A DNA stretch of 64,000 bases from Apoderus coryli (lineage: Eukaryota > Arthropoda > Insecta > Coleoptera > Attelabidae), in assembly GCA_911728435.2 (NCBI GenBank), contig OU452206.1, positions 9,578,297 through 9,642,296 on the forward strand. Direction: 5' to 3'. The notes beneath the pieces were generated by a model. That model saw nothing but the letters and a program-made list of their open reading frames with translations. It was not told the origin of the DNA and searched no databases. Shown here piece by piece: positions 44,245 through 56,850 of this stretch (the stretch's first letter is position 1; each line of letters opens with the position of its first letter). A program made the translations under genes and the position numbers.

Positions 44245-47200
44245 TTATATAGATTGTTCTATTTGAAATAAGCAAGTTGACCACAACTTCACCTATAACC
44301 GGAAGTGTGATTATCTTGAAAATATTTTAGCGACGTGGCCCCTATCGACCTTAGTATATCCCTGAATTTTGATAACTGTGCTGATTATACTTTTCCAATA
44401 CCTATCATGAGTACTCTTACAGACCTATGGATATAAGTATAATATTTTAAAATTTATTATATTTAATAATAATAATAATGACTTTATTGTAAATTAAACA
44501 TTTACAAATGGCGAAGTTGAAGTGTAACCTTCTTAACTTAACCTAGATAACTTAATTAATTTGTATCCAATACATTCAGTAGTGTTAGCCATACAGTAAG
44601 CTGAAAGAAGCACTATCTGGAGGCAATTAACATTTTATACAAATGAAAATAATGTGGGCAAGCTTTTATATATTATGATTAATTCATACAAAGTACGTTT
44701 TCCAATTTTTTTATGATTTTTACATTTTCATCAGTACACACTCTTCCGGTCAACTGCAATGGTGTGTTATAGTGTCTAGAAGATATTTTTGTATACATGA
44801 TCATTATTTTGCCCGTGTGTTATACGGTGTCTTAAGTTTTTGATCTTGATCAAATTGATATACTTAACTACATTTTCTATTTTTTATGTTGCAGGCGCGT
44901 CGGGTCCATCGCGTTATAGTAATGTGTTATAGTACTCGTATGTGAAAAAATGCGATATGTGAATCTAATGTTGTCGAGCTACTTACGTTTTTAATCCAAA
45001 AGTGTTGCTTTGCGAAAAAATAGTGCTTTGATCTACGTGAAGTGTAGTAGTATTGGTATGGAAAATGGATGCAGGAGTATAAGCAAAGGAAAGCATATTA
45101 GGTGTAAGTTATTTTCATTTTAATATTGATAACTTTTTAAGTCCGAACGGAGTGGGTACATCAGTCTGTAGCTCGAAATAACTTTTTTTTTGGAATTCTT
45201 TCGATGTGATTAATAATTAGACAGGTGAAGCCCGTACCTTGTGCCGGACATATGCATTATATTACGACGGTGGCTTGATAATTTCTTGACTTTTAAAGGA
45301 AACCAAAACAGTAGTTATTTAGAGCTGCACGATAATGCACCAGCCCCGCGAGCGGGATAAACTGAAAATCTTATTTGATTCATAATTTTACTTGCTTAGA
45401 TCAACCTATTTAAATTTAGAAATCTTTTACCTAACTTCTAAAAGTAATTGTAAACACTTCTCACAGAATTATTTATCGAAGCAATTTTTTGAAAAACCCA
45501 ATGCCAGCCCACGAATGACATATAATTTAAAAAATAACAGTAATTCAAGATTTTCTCTCAACTCTGGTAATTTTATAGTACATCTGGATGAATCTGAGAA
45601 ACAATTTATACAAAATTCAGCCTCATCGCAATGCCATCGGCAGGAATCGTTTAATCGTCAAAATATCTCATTTCTCTTAGATTACTCAATAACTCTTCCA
45701 AAAATATATAATAATATATATTTGGAAATTAAAAACAACTGTCATAGAAGTAACCTAATTTCTAATTTATTTATATATTTTATTTTACATGTTTCGATAA
45801 CACCGTAATTTTATCCAGGGGGGGGTAGGTACTATAGGGATGTCAATCTGATTTCTATATACCTACTAGATGGTTTGGGTGCAAAAATTATCTTATATGT
45901 TTAACTGTATAAAATACAAAAGCAAGAGAAAAATGAAGTTACAAACCGTATACATGCTTAAAAACGTGGGGTGCTTAACAACTAAGGGATATTTATCAAC
46001 GGGCAATTATTTTGATCTGTTTGATTTTTAAATATTGTAAATTATGTCAGCCTAAGGAATCTTTTGAATTGACTATAAGTGTCCTGACCATTTGTTTCCA
46101 TGTCAAAAACTTTATCAATTGGTTTTCACTGACTGTATAATTTGTTAAAATACTTTTTTTTTGTACATTTCAGGAGTGCCCATAGGCCCTAGTTTAGATA
46201 AGGTTAAGCATGGAATGGAATGGAGGAGTGGAGTTTAATGCAAAAGTGTTTAGTCACATGGTATGTAATATTCAAATAAAGTCATTAATATTTGGCATAA
46301 TGTATATTCAAAAAAAAAACAAAAAAATAATCGGCTTAGGTTGATAACTAAACAATACTTTCGTTGTTACAGATATTTTAAATCATACAACGTTCGCCGG
46401 TAACGCGTAAATATTAAAGTGGTATTTGCTCCTCAGAACTGTGGACTTTTGTGAGTTTGTGAGGTGGCAATTTTCGTCGTTCAATTAAAAAGTAGCTCGA
46501 CTCGTGATTGTAGTATCGAAATAAACGAAAATATCAAGATTTCAATTGAACAATTGCATCATAGCTCCTGGTTTTGAAGCATATTCGACGATTTTGAGGT
46601 GTAAGTCAATTGAAAACTATTTGTAGATATAAATAGTATTTTATTAAAATCAGCCTGTTAGAATTAACAGTTATCCCACAAAAGATTAATAGCTGATTAT
46701 TATTTATAACATTTTTAAATTTTCTTATACAATCACAATCATTTTACAAATGTAACCAAATTAATAATTGAATATTCAAATATTCAAAAATTATCTAAGT
46801 TGTCTACGCAGATAACATATACCCCTATGTTCAACTAATTAATAATACTTTTTTTTGCAGAAGTGCTCTCGAGTAAAAGTATTTCAGAACCATGGCAGCC
46901 AGAAAATATACTATAGAGTCATCAATATAAGAAGAACATTATTTAAGGCTGCTCTTTGTGAAGTTATAAAAGAAATTATTTTAATTAGGCCTAACAAAAC
47001 CAAGTCGTTTTAAATCCATTTTGCTTATGCACAACTTTAATATCGTAAAGGTTTCAATATTTTAAGTTTGTTTTTATCACCGGGTTTCAAATGAAAATTT
47101 ATTCGTAAATAAATTTCAATAAAGAGAGAAGTAATTTGAAACAGTAGTTAATTGTTATGTGGAATTATAATTTCAATAATTGGACTTTTATTTTGCATTA

Positions 47201-48690
47201 TTAAAAGAGACAAGTATTAGCATTTCCATAGAGCAGCCTTAATCAACTCTCAGATTATATTGACCCATATAATGAACAGCGCAACGCCACAAAACCAATT
47301 TAGAAATTCTCAAACATGATTTACTTTAAGCAGGTTGGTTGATGAATAATTTTGTATTGACTGTTAAAATTAAAAGCAATTGCTTTAGCAGATGGAGTTT
47401 TCCTGTAACGAGTATAGCAATAATGTAATTCATTCGTACTTAATTCCAAACAATGGAAATGTTGATGAAAAGAAGCAAAACTTGCGAAGAAACACCCAAC
47501 TGCGATAGTGTTACAACCCGAAATGAATTTAGACACTCAAATATTTTTGCTTATTGCAGGTTAGTTTCATTTTATATATTATTAATAATAAATAACTTTA
47601 ATTTCCAATACGTGTCATCACAAAAAAAAAAATTCAAAACAAAATACTACACTTTTAGAACAATAAGCAATACTCTATTTAATTACAAAAACTACAGCAA
47701 AAATGATAACTATTGGGAAATCAGGAGATGCTCTGTGACTTAACCCTGTTTCTCCTAAAACAGCAGACCGACAGTTAAAAAAAGAAAAGGAAAACTCTTA
47801 ACAAACACAAATATATTTTTTTACATTATTTTACATATACCTATGCCCTAAGTATTCCACAAACGAGTCTACTAAATTACTAACAAACAAAATGTAATCA
47901 AACTCATAGAAACTATGGCAATAATAATAATAATAATTCAACAACAATATTTAGCATCAACATCAAGTGCTGAAGCCCAGCAGTACCGTACGCCGCTGGT
48001 CATTATTAAGAAGAATTAGGATAAAGATATATTTCTATATGGGCACGAGTTTTTTTAAGGAAGTGCTTAAAATTGATTCAGGGTGTTGACTCCGCTTTTA
48101 AATAACCTGTGTGTTTTTTTACTGTTTGTCCACAACTTCTTTAGTAAAAAAAAAAACGAATAGGTTACATCAAGAAGTTTTCTGTTATATTTTAGTTCAA
48201 AATTTAATCAAGTTGAAATTAAATTAGGAAAAAGTAAATAAAAATTAAATCTGCAAACTATCTTCTAACAGTGTGTAAGTTAACTTTGGTCTTATCCTAA
48301 ACTTTTTCGAGTTTAACATTTTATTTAAATTACTCCTTATATACTTTCATCGCCGACAAGGTCAGTTGCAAAGAAAAATGTGAACTTGTGAAAATTTCGA
48401 AACCTACGCATTTTCGACATCTAATAAAATTCTTTATTATTAATGTCAAATAAGATAAAATTACCAAAACATATAGTTCCATTTTAAAAAATTTACTAGT
48501 TTTTTTTTTAACTTAATTGTTAATTTTTTTTTGAGACCACACCGTATAAAAAAATAGTAAGAAGAGATGTTACGAATGCAGGTTAAACAAACCTCTATAC
48601 AAGAATCTTCATGCACATTAATTAGGTATTTAAAATTTCTGTATAAGGCCAAATAACGATTTTTTGTCGACCTTCAAACTTAATTTAGAC
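44245..48690 (+). ncRNA. Array unit 2: predicted spliced non-coding RNA
   Basis: Predicted exons: A 44895-45103, B 46174-46260, C 46373-46600, D from 46861, E 47392-47559. In A the first 15 or so bases are deleted but the acceptor AG remains directly before the exon. Between A and B the unit lacks about 400 bp found in unit 1 and instead has a private segment at about 45463-46130 with a 138-codon frame ending at 45808, of no recognised family. A minus-strand LINE tail is inserted at 44465-44697. The E frame is the longest here, MEMLMKRSKTCEETPNCDSV onward. Confidence 0.5.
44465..44697 (-). mobile_element. LINE 3' end inserted in unit 2
   Basis: AATAATAATAATAATGAC followed by TTTATTGTAAATTAAACA is the reverse complement of a LINE tail. 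Units 3 and 4 have TTTATTATATTT running directly on at this point, so the insertion is private to unit 2. Confidence 0.65.
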
Positions 48691-51600
48691 CTAAAATATA
48701 GCAAGTTGAAAACATGTTTCCGTATTACCCGAAGTGCGATTATCTTGAAAAATATTTTAGCGACGTGGCCCCTATCGACTTTAGTATATCCCTGAATTTT
48801 GATTACTGTGGTGATTATAATTTTCCAATACCTATCATAAGTACTCTTACAGACCCTATGGATATATGTGTATAATACGAGTATTTTTAAATTTATTATA
48901 TTTCAGTACATTTTCTAATTTTTTTATGATTTATACATTTTCATCAGTATACAATCTTTCGGTCAACTGCAATGGTGTGTTATAGTTTCTAGAATATATT
49001 TTTGTGTACATGATCATTATTTGGCAATAGGTACAGTGGGTTATAGGGTGTATTAAGTTTTTGATCTTGATCAAATTGATATTACTACACTTTCTATTTT
49101 TTATGTTGCAGATATTTATCACCATCGCGTCTTCGGGTAATAGTAATGTGTTATAATAATATGTGAAAAAGGGCGTTATGTGATTTCTAATGTTGTCGAG
49201 CTACTGACGTTTTTAATCCAAAAGTGTTGCTTTGCGAAAAAAATAGTGCTTTGAACAACGTGAAGCGTAGTAGGATTGGTATGGAAAATGGTATGCAGGA
49301 GTATAAGCAAAGGAAGGCGTATTAGGTGTAAGTTATTTTAATTTTAATATTAATATTGACAACTTTTTAAGAGCGAACAGAGTGGGTACTATCAGCCTGC
49401 AGCAGGATATAACTAATTTTTCGAATTTTTTTTGATGTGATTACTAATTACTAACTACACAGGCGAAGCTTGTGGCGGATATATGCATTATTTTACGCGA
49501 GGGTGGTTTGATAATTTCTTGACACTTAAAGGAATTTTTTTTTTGGTAAAAAATTATTTTGTTTTTCTACATAATCTTGCCGTTTGGTTGTTATTAAAAT
49601 ATGTTTGTAAATAGCAATTTTTAATTGGCCGTATATTTCTTTGTCTTGCAAACTTTTTGTTACTTAAACTGCGTTGAAAAGTGGCCAAGTTAAACATTTT
49701 TGTGATATTCGTATAATAATAATATATGAAATAACGAGAGTAGCATATTATGAAATTTGTATGTATAATTAGTTTCAGTTTCACTTATAAATTATAAACT
49801 TTTATGATTATTTACTTTAAGTATATCCAACAAAATTTCCCTGAAATCTTATGATTTTGCTTAACACCACAGCTAGTTATGGTTATAATAGTCTACTTAT
49901 TGATCATATAAGAAAAAAATTCCAAAAAAGGAGTTTTTTAGAGCTGCAGGACAATTAACCAGCCCCACGAGCGAGTTATACTGAAAATCTTTTTTGATTC
50001 ATAGTTTTACTTGATTAGATCAACATATTTAAATTTAAATCCTGTACCTAATTTCTAAAAGTAGTTGTAAATAGTTGTCACTAAACCCATGTCTTAAACT
50101 GACTTTATTCATAACTTACTTTTAAACGACTGTATAAATTATTAAAACAATTTTTTTGTACATTTCAGGAGTGCCCATAGGCCCTAGTTTAGTTAAGGTT
50201 AAGCATGGAATGAAATGGAGGAGTGGAGTTTAATGCAGAAGTGTTTAGTCATATGGTAGGTTTTCAAATAAATTCATTAATATTTGTCATAATGATTTTT
50301 TATTCCAAAAAAAAACAACAACAAAATAATCCGTTTAAGTTGATAACTAAACAATAGTTTCTTTGTTACAGATATTTTAAATCATACAACGTTGGCCGGT
50401 AACGCGTAAAAATTAAACTGTTATTTGCTCCTCGGAACTGTGGATTTTTGTGAGTTTTTGAGGTGGCAATTGCGATTTTCGAAGTCGTTGTCGTTAAAAA
50501 AGTAGCTCGACTCGTGATTCTAGTATCGAAAGAAACGAAAATATCAAGATATCAATTAGAGAATAATTGCAACATACTGGCTCCTGGTTTTGAAGCATGT
50601 TCGACGATTTTGAGGTGTAAGTGAATTGAAAAATAGTTGTAGATATAGAAACGGTATTTTTTAATATCATTCTGTTATAATTAACATTTATCCCACGAAA
50701 GATAAATAGCTCACATCTGGTTATTATTTATGACATTTTTAAATTTTCTTCTACAATCACAATCATTTTACAAATGTAACCAACCTATACCTCTGTGATC
50801 GACTTATTTATAATAGTTTTACTTTTTTTTGCAGAAGTGCTCTCGAGTAAAAGTCTTTCAGAACCATGGCAGCCAGGAAATATACTACAGTTATCAATAT
50901 AAGAAGAACATTATTTAAGGCTGCTCTTCTTGAAGTTATAAAATTTAAAGTTTCTAGTTCCAAAATATTTTAATTAAGCTTAACAAAACCAAGTCGTTTT
51001 AAACCCATTTTAGTTATGTTTACACACAACTTTAATATCATAAATGTTTCAAAATTTTAAGTTTTTTTGCTCACCAGATTTCAAATGAAAATTTAATCAT
51101 AAATAAATTTCAAGAAAGACACTATTTTAAAAAGTAGTCCATTGTTATGTGGAATCATAATTTCAATAATTGGACTTTTATTTTACATTATTAAAAGAGA
51201 CAAGTATTAGCATTTCCATAGAGCAGCCTTAATCAACTCTCAGATTATATTGATCGATATAATGAACATCACAAAGCCACAAAACCAATTCAGGAATTCT
51301 CAAACGTGATTTACTTTAAGCAGGTTGGTTGATAAATAATTTTGTATTGACTGTTAAAATTAAAACCAATTGCTTTTCCAGATGGAGTTTTGCTGTAACG
51401 AGTATAGCAATAATGTAATTCATTCGTAATTCATTCCAAACAATGGAAATGTTGATGAAAAGAAGCAAAACTTGCGAAGAAACAGCCAACAGCGATACTG
51501 TTACAACGAGAAATAAATCTAGACACTCAAATATTTTGCTTAATGCAGGTTAGTTTGATTTTATATATTATTAATAATAAATAACTTTATTTCCCAATAC

Positions 51601-52000
51601 GTGTCATCACAAAAAAAAAGATTTCTAAAAACAAAATTATAATATTAAGTGATATACTCTATGCTATTACAAAAACTATAGCAGAAATGACAGGAGAAGT
51701 TCTCCAATATGATGCTATGTGACTTAACCCTGTTTTTCCTAAAGCAGCATACAGCCGGTAAACAAAACAGAAAAACTTTAAACAAACACAAATATATTTA
51801 AAAGGATGTGTTTGGCGACATCTAGTTTTCGTTGGTAGTACGCCGAGTGAACAACAGTTCCTATATCGGCTGCCTGGGAGGTCACTGACTCCATAAAGCA
51901 ACTACCAACACATAGATGCACCGATACTCCCTTAAGCGGGATCGCATATATTTGAAATGGGCTTGTTTAACAAAACAAGACTTATATTCCGAGAGTTTGT

Positions 52001-52080
52001 CTGTCAACCACTATACTTTCACCAGACGGCCGTTTCGTCGATCCACGACTCATCAGTGGTGATCGGTCAGTAGTTGACAG
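52001..52080 (-). ncRNA. Hammerhead ribozyme, type I (minus strand)
   Basis: Read on the minus strand: outer stem I GTCAACTACT pairs AGTGGTTGAC (one G-U), an internal loop GACCGA/AAGTAT, inner stem I TCACCA/TGGTGA, core CTGATGA, stem II GTCG-TGGAT-CGAC, GAAA, minimal stem III ACG-GC-CGT, and cleavage after GTC. All invariant core positions are present. The internal loop in stem I opposite the stem II loop is the usual tertiary contact of natural type I hammerheads. Self-cleavage is expected. Confidence 0.9.
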
Positions 52081-52167
52081 TCAAACTCTCGTAAATAATG
52101 TGGTATATACCCCACACGGTACAGAGATGTAAAAGGATGTGTTTGGCGACATCTACTTTTCGTTGGT

Positions 52168-52222
52168 AGTGGATGATGATGAGTCATGGACCGACGAAAC
52201 GGCCGTCTGGTGAAAGTATAGT
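52168..52222 (+). ncRNA. Degenerate hammerhead at the palindrome centre
   Basis: GATGATGATGAGTCATGGAC continues to CGACGAAACGGCC GTC and TGGTGA. Stem II, GAAA and the cleavage GTC (52205-52207) are present, but the first core base is A instead of C and the upstream strand of stem I is replaced. Cleavage in cis is unlikely. It marks the point where the inverted halves join. Confidence 0.65.
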
Positions 52223-52485
52223 GGTTGACAGACAAACTCTCGGAATATAAGTCTTGTTTTGTTAAACAAGCCCATTTCAAATATATGCGATCCCGCTTAA
52301 GGGAGTATCGGTGCATCTATGTGTTGGTAGTTGCTTTATGGAGTCAGTGACCTCGCAGGCAGCCGATATAGGAACTGTTGTTCACTCGGCGTACTACCAA
52401 CGAAAACTAGATGTCGCCAAACACATCCTTTTACATCTCTGTACCGTGTGGGGTATATACCACATTATTTACGAGAGTTTGGCTG

Positions 52486-52560
52486 TGAACTACTGACCGA
52501 TCACCACTGATGAGTCGTGGATCGACGAAACGCACGTCTGGTGAAAGTATAGTGGTTGAC
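52486..52560 (+). ncRNA. Hammerhead ribozyme, type I (plus strand)
   Basis: Outer stem I AACTACT (52488-52494) pairs AGTGGTT (52551-52557) with one G-U. Internal loop is GACCGA against AAGTAT. Inner stem I TCACCA (52501-52506) pairs TGGTGA (52539-52544). Core CTGATGA (52507-52513), stem II GTCG/CGAC with loop TGGAT, GAAA (52527-52530), minimal stem III ACG-CA-CGT, cleavage after GTC at 52538. The two to three base-pair stem III is typical of retroelement-type hammerheads, which often act as dimers. Strong structural match, activity untested. Confidence 0.92.
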
Positions 52561-53555
52561 AGACAAACTCTCGGAATATAAGTCTTGTTTTGTTAAACAA
52601 GCCCATTTCACAAATATATTTTCTTACATTCTTTTACATATATGCCCTAAGTATTTCATAAACGAGTCTACTAAATTACTCATAGAAACTATACAATAAT
52701 AATAATAATTCAACAACAATAGTTGGCGTCAACATCAAGCGCTGCAGCCCAGCAGCACTGTTCGCCCCTGGTCATTATTAAGAAGTATAAGGATAAAGAT
52801 ATATTTCTGTATGGAAAGCTATTCGTGCCTCAAGGGCACCAGTTTTTTAAAGAAGTGCTTAAAATTGATTCAGGGCGACCTCTGCTTTTAAATGAAACTT
52901 TGTGTGTTTTTTTACCGATTCTCCACAACTAAGGCAGAAAAAAAAAACCGAATAGGTTACATCAAGAAGTTTCTTGATATATTTTAGTTCAAAATTTAAT
53001 CAAGTTGAAATTAAATTAGGAAAATATGAATAAAAATTAAATCTGCAAACTCTCTTCTAACAGTTCACTTTGGTCATATCCTAAGTTTAACATTTTATTT
53101 AAATTTCTCCTTATACAATTTCATAGCCGACTAGGTCAGTTGGAAAGAAACATGTGAACTTGTGAAAATTTTGAAAACTACGCATTTTCGACATTTAATA
53201 AAATTGTTTATTTTTAATGTCAAATTAGGTAAAATTGCCAAACCACATAGGTTACATTTTAAAAAAATGAATTTTTACTGTTTTTTAATTTACTTTTTAA
53301 TATTTTTTTGAGACCACACCGTATAAAAAAATAGTAACAAGAGATGTTACGAATGCAGTTAAAATAAACTTCTATACTAGAATCTTCATGCACATTAATT
53401 AAGTATTTAAAATTTCTCTATAAGGAAAAATAACGATTTTTTGTCGACCGTCAAACGTAATTTAGACCTACAACTTTAAATACATAAAAAACGGCTAGAC
53501 TTAGGTACATAATGCATAAATTGAGTATCTAGAATTTTAGGCAGGAAATGAAATA

Positions 53556-56500
53556 TTATATAGATTGTTCTATTTGAAATAAGCAAGTTGACCACAGCTT
53601 CCCGTATAACCGGAAGTGCGATTATCTTGAAAAGATCCGATGCGATGTAGCCCCTATCGACTTTAGTATCTCCCTGAATTTTGATTACTGTGCTGATTAT
53701 ACTTTTCCTATACCTATCATGAGTACTTTTACAGACCCTATGGATATAAGTATAATATTTTAAAATGTATTATATTTCAATAAGTTTTCCAATTTTTTAT
53801 GATTTTACATTTGCATCAGTATACCATCTTTCGACCAACTGCAATGGTGTGTTATAGTTTCTAGAAGACATTTTTGTGTACATGATCATTATTTTGCAAT
53901 AGGTACCGTTTGGCATAGAGTGTTTTATGTTTTTGATCTTGATCAAATTGATATTACTACATTTTCTATTTTTTATGTTGCAGATATTTATCACCGTCGC
54001 GTCATCGGGTCCATCGCGTAATAGTAATGTGATATAATACTCGTGTCTACAAAAATGCGTATGTGATTTCTAATGTTGTCGAGCTACTTACGTTTTTAAT
54101 CCAAAAGTGTTGCTTTGCGAAAAAAAATAGTGCTTTGATCTACGTGAAGCGTAGTAGTATTGGAATGGAAAATGGTATGCAGGAGTATAAGCACAGGAAG
54201 GCGTATTAGGTGTAAGTTATTTTAATTTTAATATTGATAACTGTTTAAAGGCGAACAGAGCCTGTAGCTCGAAATAGCTACTTTTGTGGAATTTTTTCGA
54301 TGCGATTAATAATTAGACAGGCGAAGCCCGTACCTTGTGCCGGATATATGCATTAAATTACACGAGGGTGGTTTGATAATTTCTTCACTTTTAAAGGAAG
54401 CCATTTTTTTTTGTACAAAAATTAGTGTAGTGTAGGGATTCAAAAGATATACAAATAAATAAAAATCCTACGTATCTAAAAAGCCTTAAAAATAGACACC
54501 TAGCAGTAACATCATTTTAAATGATAATGAAACAACACTCGTTTGGTTTGCGGCCTTGGAAGTGGTCACACAGTTGTGTTTATGGTCGATCGTGAGCAAT
54601 CATGGCAACCACAGCATGAATAGCTTTTTCATATGCAAAAAAATGTGATACACTCGCTCAGTTGAGATGCCTACAGCCTCAGCCAACTCACGCACTTTCA
54701 TCAGTCCTCGATCGTCTAATAACATTCCATGGATTTTGGCAAGTTGGAATTTGTATTAATGTTTGGTTTCATTATGTCAATTGCCATTTGGTTGTTATTA
54801 AAATATGTTGGTAAATAGCGATTTTTAAGGTGCTAACTTCATCATTAATTTGCTGAATATTTCTTTGTCTTGCAAACTTTTTGTAGTTTAAAATGCGTTG
54901 AAAAGAAGCCAAGTTTTATTTTTGTGATATTCGTATAATATATGAAATAACGAGAGTAGCGTATGAAATTTGTATGTAGTATGCATAATATAGCATATTT
55001 TATATTTCAGTTAAAATTATAATCTTTTATGATAATTTACTTTAAGTATATCCAATAAATTATCCCTGATATCTTACGATTTTGTTGGAGTCCACAGCTA
55101 GTTATGTTCGTAATAGTCTAATTATTTATTGATTATGTAAGAAAAAATTTTCAAAAAAGGAGTTATTTAGAGCTGCAGGATAATGCACCAGCCCCGCGAA
55201 CGGGATACATTGAAAATCTTTTTTGATTCATAATTATTTTTCTTGCTTAAATTTAGAAATTTTGTACCTAATTTCTAAAAGTAGTTGTAAATACTTACTT
55301 GTCTTAAACTGACTTTATTTATAACTTACTTTTAAATGATTAAGTATAAATTGCTAAAACAATTTTTTTGTACATTTCAGGAGTGCCCATAGGCCCTAGT
55401 TTAGATAAGGTTAAGCATGGAATGGAATGGAGGAGTGGAGTTTAATGCAGAAGTGTTTATTCACATGGTATGTAATCTTCAAATAAATTCAATAATATTT
55501 GGCATAATATATATTCGAAAAAAAATAATCCGCTTAAGTTGATAACTAAACAATACTTTCTTTGTTACAGATATTTTAAAAACATACAACGTTCGCCGGT
55601 AACACGTAAATATTAAAGTGTTATTTGCTCCTCAGAACTGTGGACTTTTGTGAGTTTTTGAGGTAGCAATTGCGATTTTCGAAGTCGTTAAATTAAAAAG
55701 TAGCTCGACTCGTGATTGTAGTATCGGAAGAAACGAAAATATCAAGATTTCAATTGGACAATTGCAACATACTGGCTCCTGGTTATGAAGCATATTTGAC
55801 GATTTTGAGGTGTAAGTGAACTGAAAAATATTTGTAGATATAGAAATGGTATTTTTTAAAATCATCCAGTTAATATTAACAGTGATTCAACGAAAGATTA
55901 ATAGCTGCTTACATTCTGATTACTATTTATAACATTTTTAAATTTTCTTCTAAAATCACAATCATTTTACAAATGTAACCAAATCAATCATTGTGGAACT
56001 CTATTTAAAAAATATCCAAGTTGTCCTTTTAAATAACATATACCCCTGTGTTCAACTTATTTATAATAATTTTACTTTTTTTGCAGAAGTGCTCTCGAGT
56101 AAAAGAATTTCAGAACCATAACAGGCAGAAAATATATTACAGTAATCAATAAGAAGAACATTTGAAGTTATAAAATTTAAAGTTTCTAGTTTCAAAACAT
56201 TTTAATTAAGTTTAACAAAACCAAGTCGTTTTAAACTCATTTTTGTTATGTTTACACACAACTTTAAAATCACACTTGTTTAAAAATTTTAAGTTTGTTT
56301 TTATCACCGGGTTTCAAATTAAAATTTAATCATAAATAAATTTCAATAAAGATAGAAGTAATTTGAAAAAGTAGTCCATTCTCATGTGGAATTATAATTC
56401 TAATAATTGGAATTTGATTTTACATTATTAAAAGAGACAAGTAGGTATTAGCATTTCCATAGAGCAGCCTTAATCAACTCTCAGATTATATTGATCGATA

Positions 56501-56850
56501 TAATGAACATCACAAAGCCACAAAACCCATTTAGGAATTCTCAAACGTGATTTACTTTAAGCAGGTTGGTTGATAAATAATTTTGTATTGACTGTTAAAA
56601 TTAAAACAAATTGCTTTTCCAGATGGAGTTTTCCTGTAACGAGTATAGCAATAATGTAATTCATTCGTAATTCATTCCAAACAATGGAAATGTTGATGAA
56701 AAGAAGCAAAACAACCAACTGCGATACTGTTACAACCCGAAATGAATCTAGACACTAAAATATTTTTGCTTATTGCAGGTTAGTTTGATTTTATATATTA
56801 TTAATAATACATAACTTTATTTTCCAATAAGTGTCATCACAAAAAAAAAA
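53556..56850 (+). ncRNA. Array unit 4: predicted spliced non-coding RNA
   Basis: Predicted exons: A 53984-54211, B 55381-55467, C 55571-55811, D from 56087, E 56623-56778. The D start keeps CTCGAGTAAAAG but the following ATG is changed to ATA. E has a 12-nt deletion relative to unit 3, which keeps the reading frame from ATGGAAATG. The unit is cut short after E and joins the partial unit 5. A mariner fragment lies between A and B. Confidence 0.5.
54530..54762 (-). pseudogene. Mariner transposase fragment in unit 4
   Basis: On the minus strand the sequence reads FQLAKIHGMLLDDRGLMKVR, then ELAEAVGISTERVYHI, then KKLFMLWLP and LLTIDHKHNCVTTSKA, the second helix-turn-helix and linker of a classical mariner transposase. 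Only about 75 codons remain, with at least one stop. It is absent from the other array units, so it inserted after amplification. Confidence 0.8.

Larger units (their letters stand above)
51800..52608. mobile_element. Palindromic retrozyme-like insertion
   Basis: The 809-bp insert is flanked by a 13-bp target duplication CACAAATATATTT (51787-51799 and 52609-52621). The other array units have this site uninterrupted. From about 52170 outward the two halves are inverted copies: each contains more than one unit of a roughly 331-nt repeat ending TTTTGTTAAACAAGCCC. The plus-strand half has hammerhead cleavage sites at 52207/52208 and 52538/52539, giving the unit length. Such repeats with type I hammerheads and no protein gene match the description of animal retrozymes. 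The head-to-head arrangement is not something I know from them. No ORF of note. Confidence 0.8.
48691..53555 (+). ncRNA. Array unit 3: predicted spliced non-coding RNA
   Basis: Predicted exons: A 49112-49327, B 50169-50255, C 50372-50616, D from 50835, E 51382-51548. The donor after B is weakened to GTAGGT by a small deletion. B differs from unit 1 by about two bases in 87. The unit carries the 809-bp hammerhead insertion at 51800-52608. A 69-codon frame at 52723-52932 overlaps the dispersed GGTCATTATTAAG block and is not supported as a gene. Confidence 0.5.

Noticed and set aside
45392..45808. 138-codon ORF in array unit 2
   Set aside because: It is Asn/Ser-rich, has no known motif, begins in block sequence shared by non-coding copies, and occurs in only one unit.
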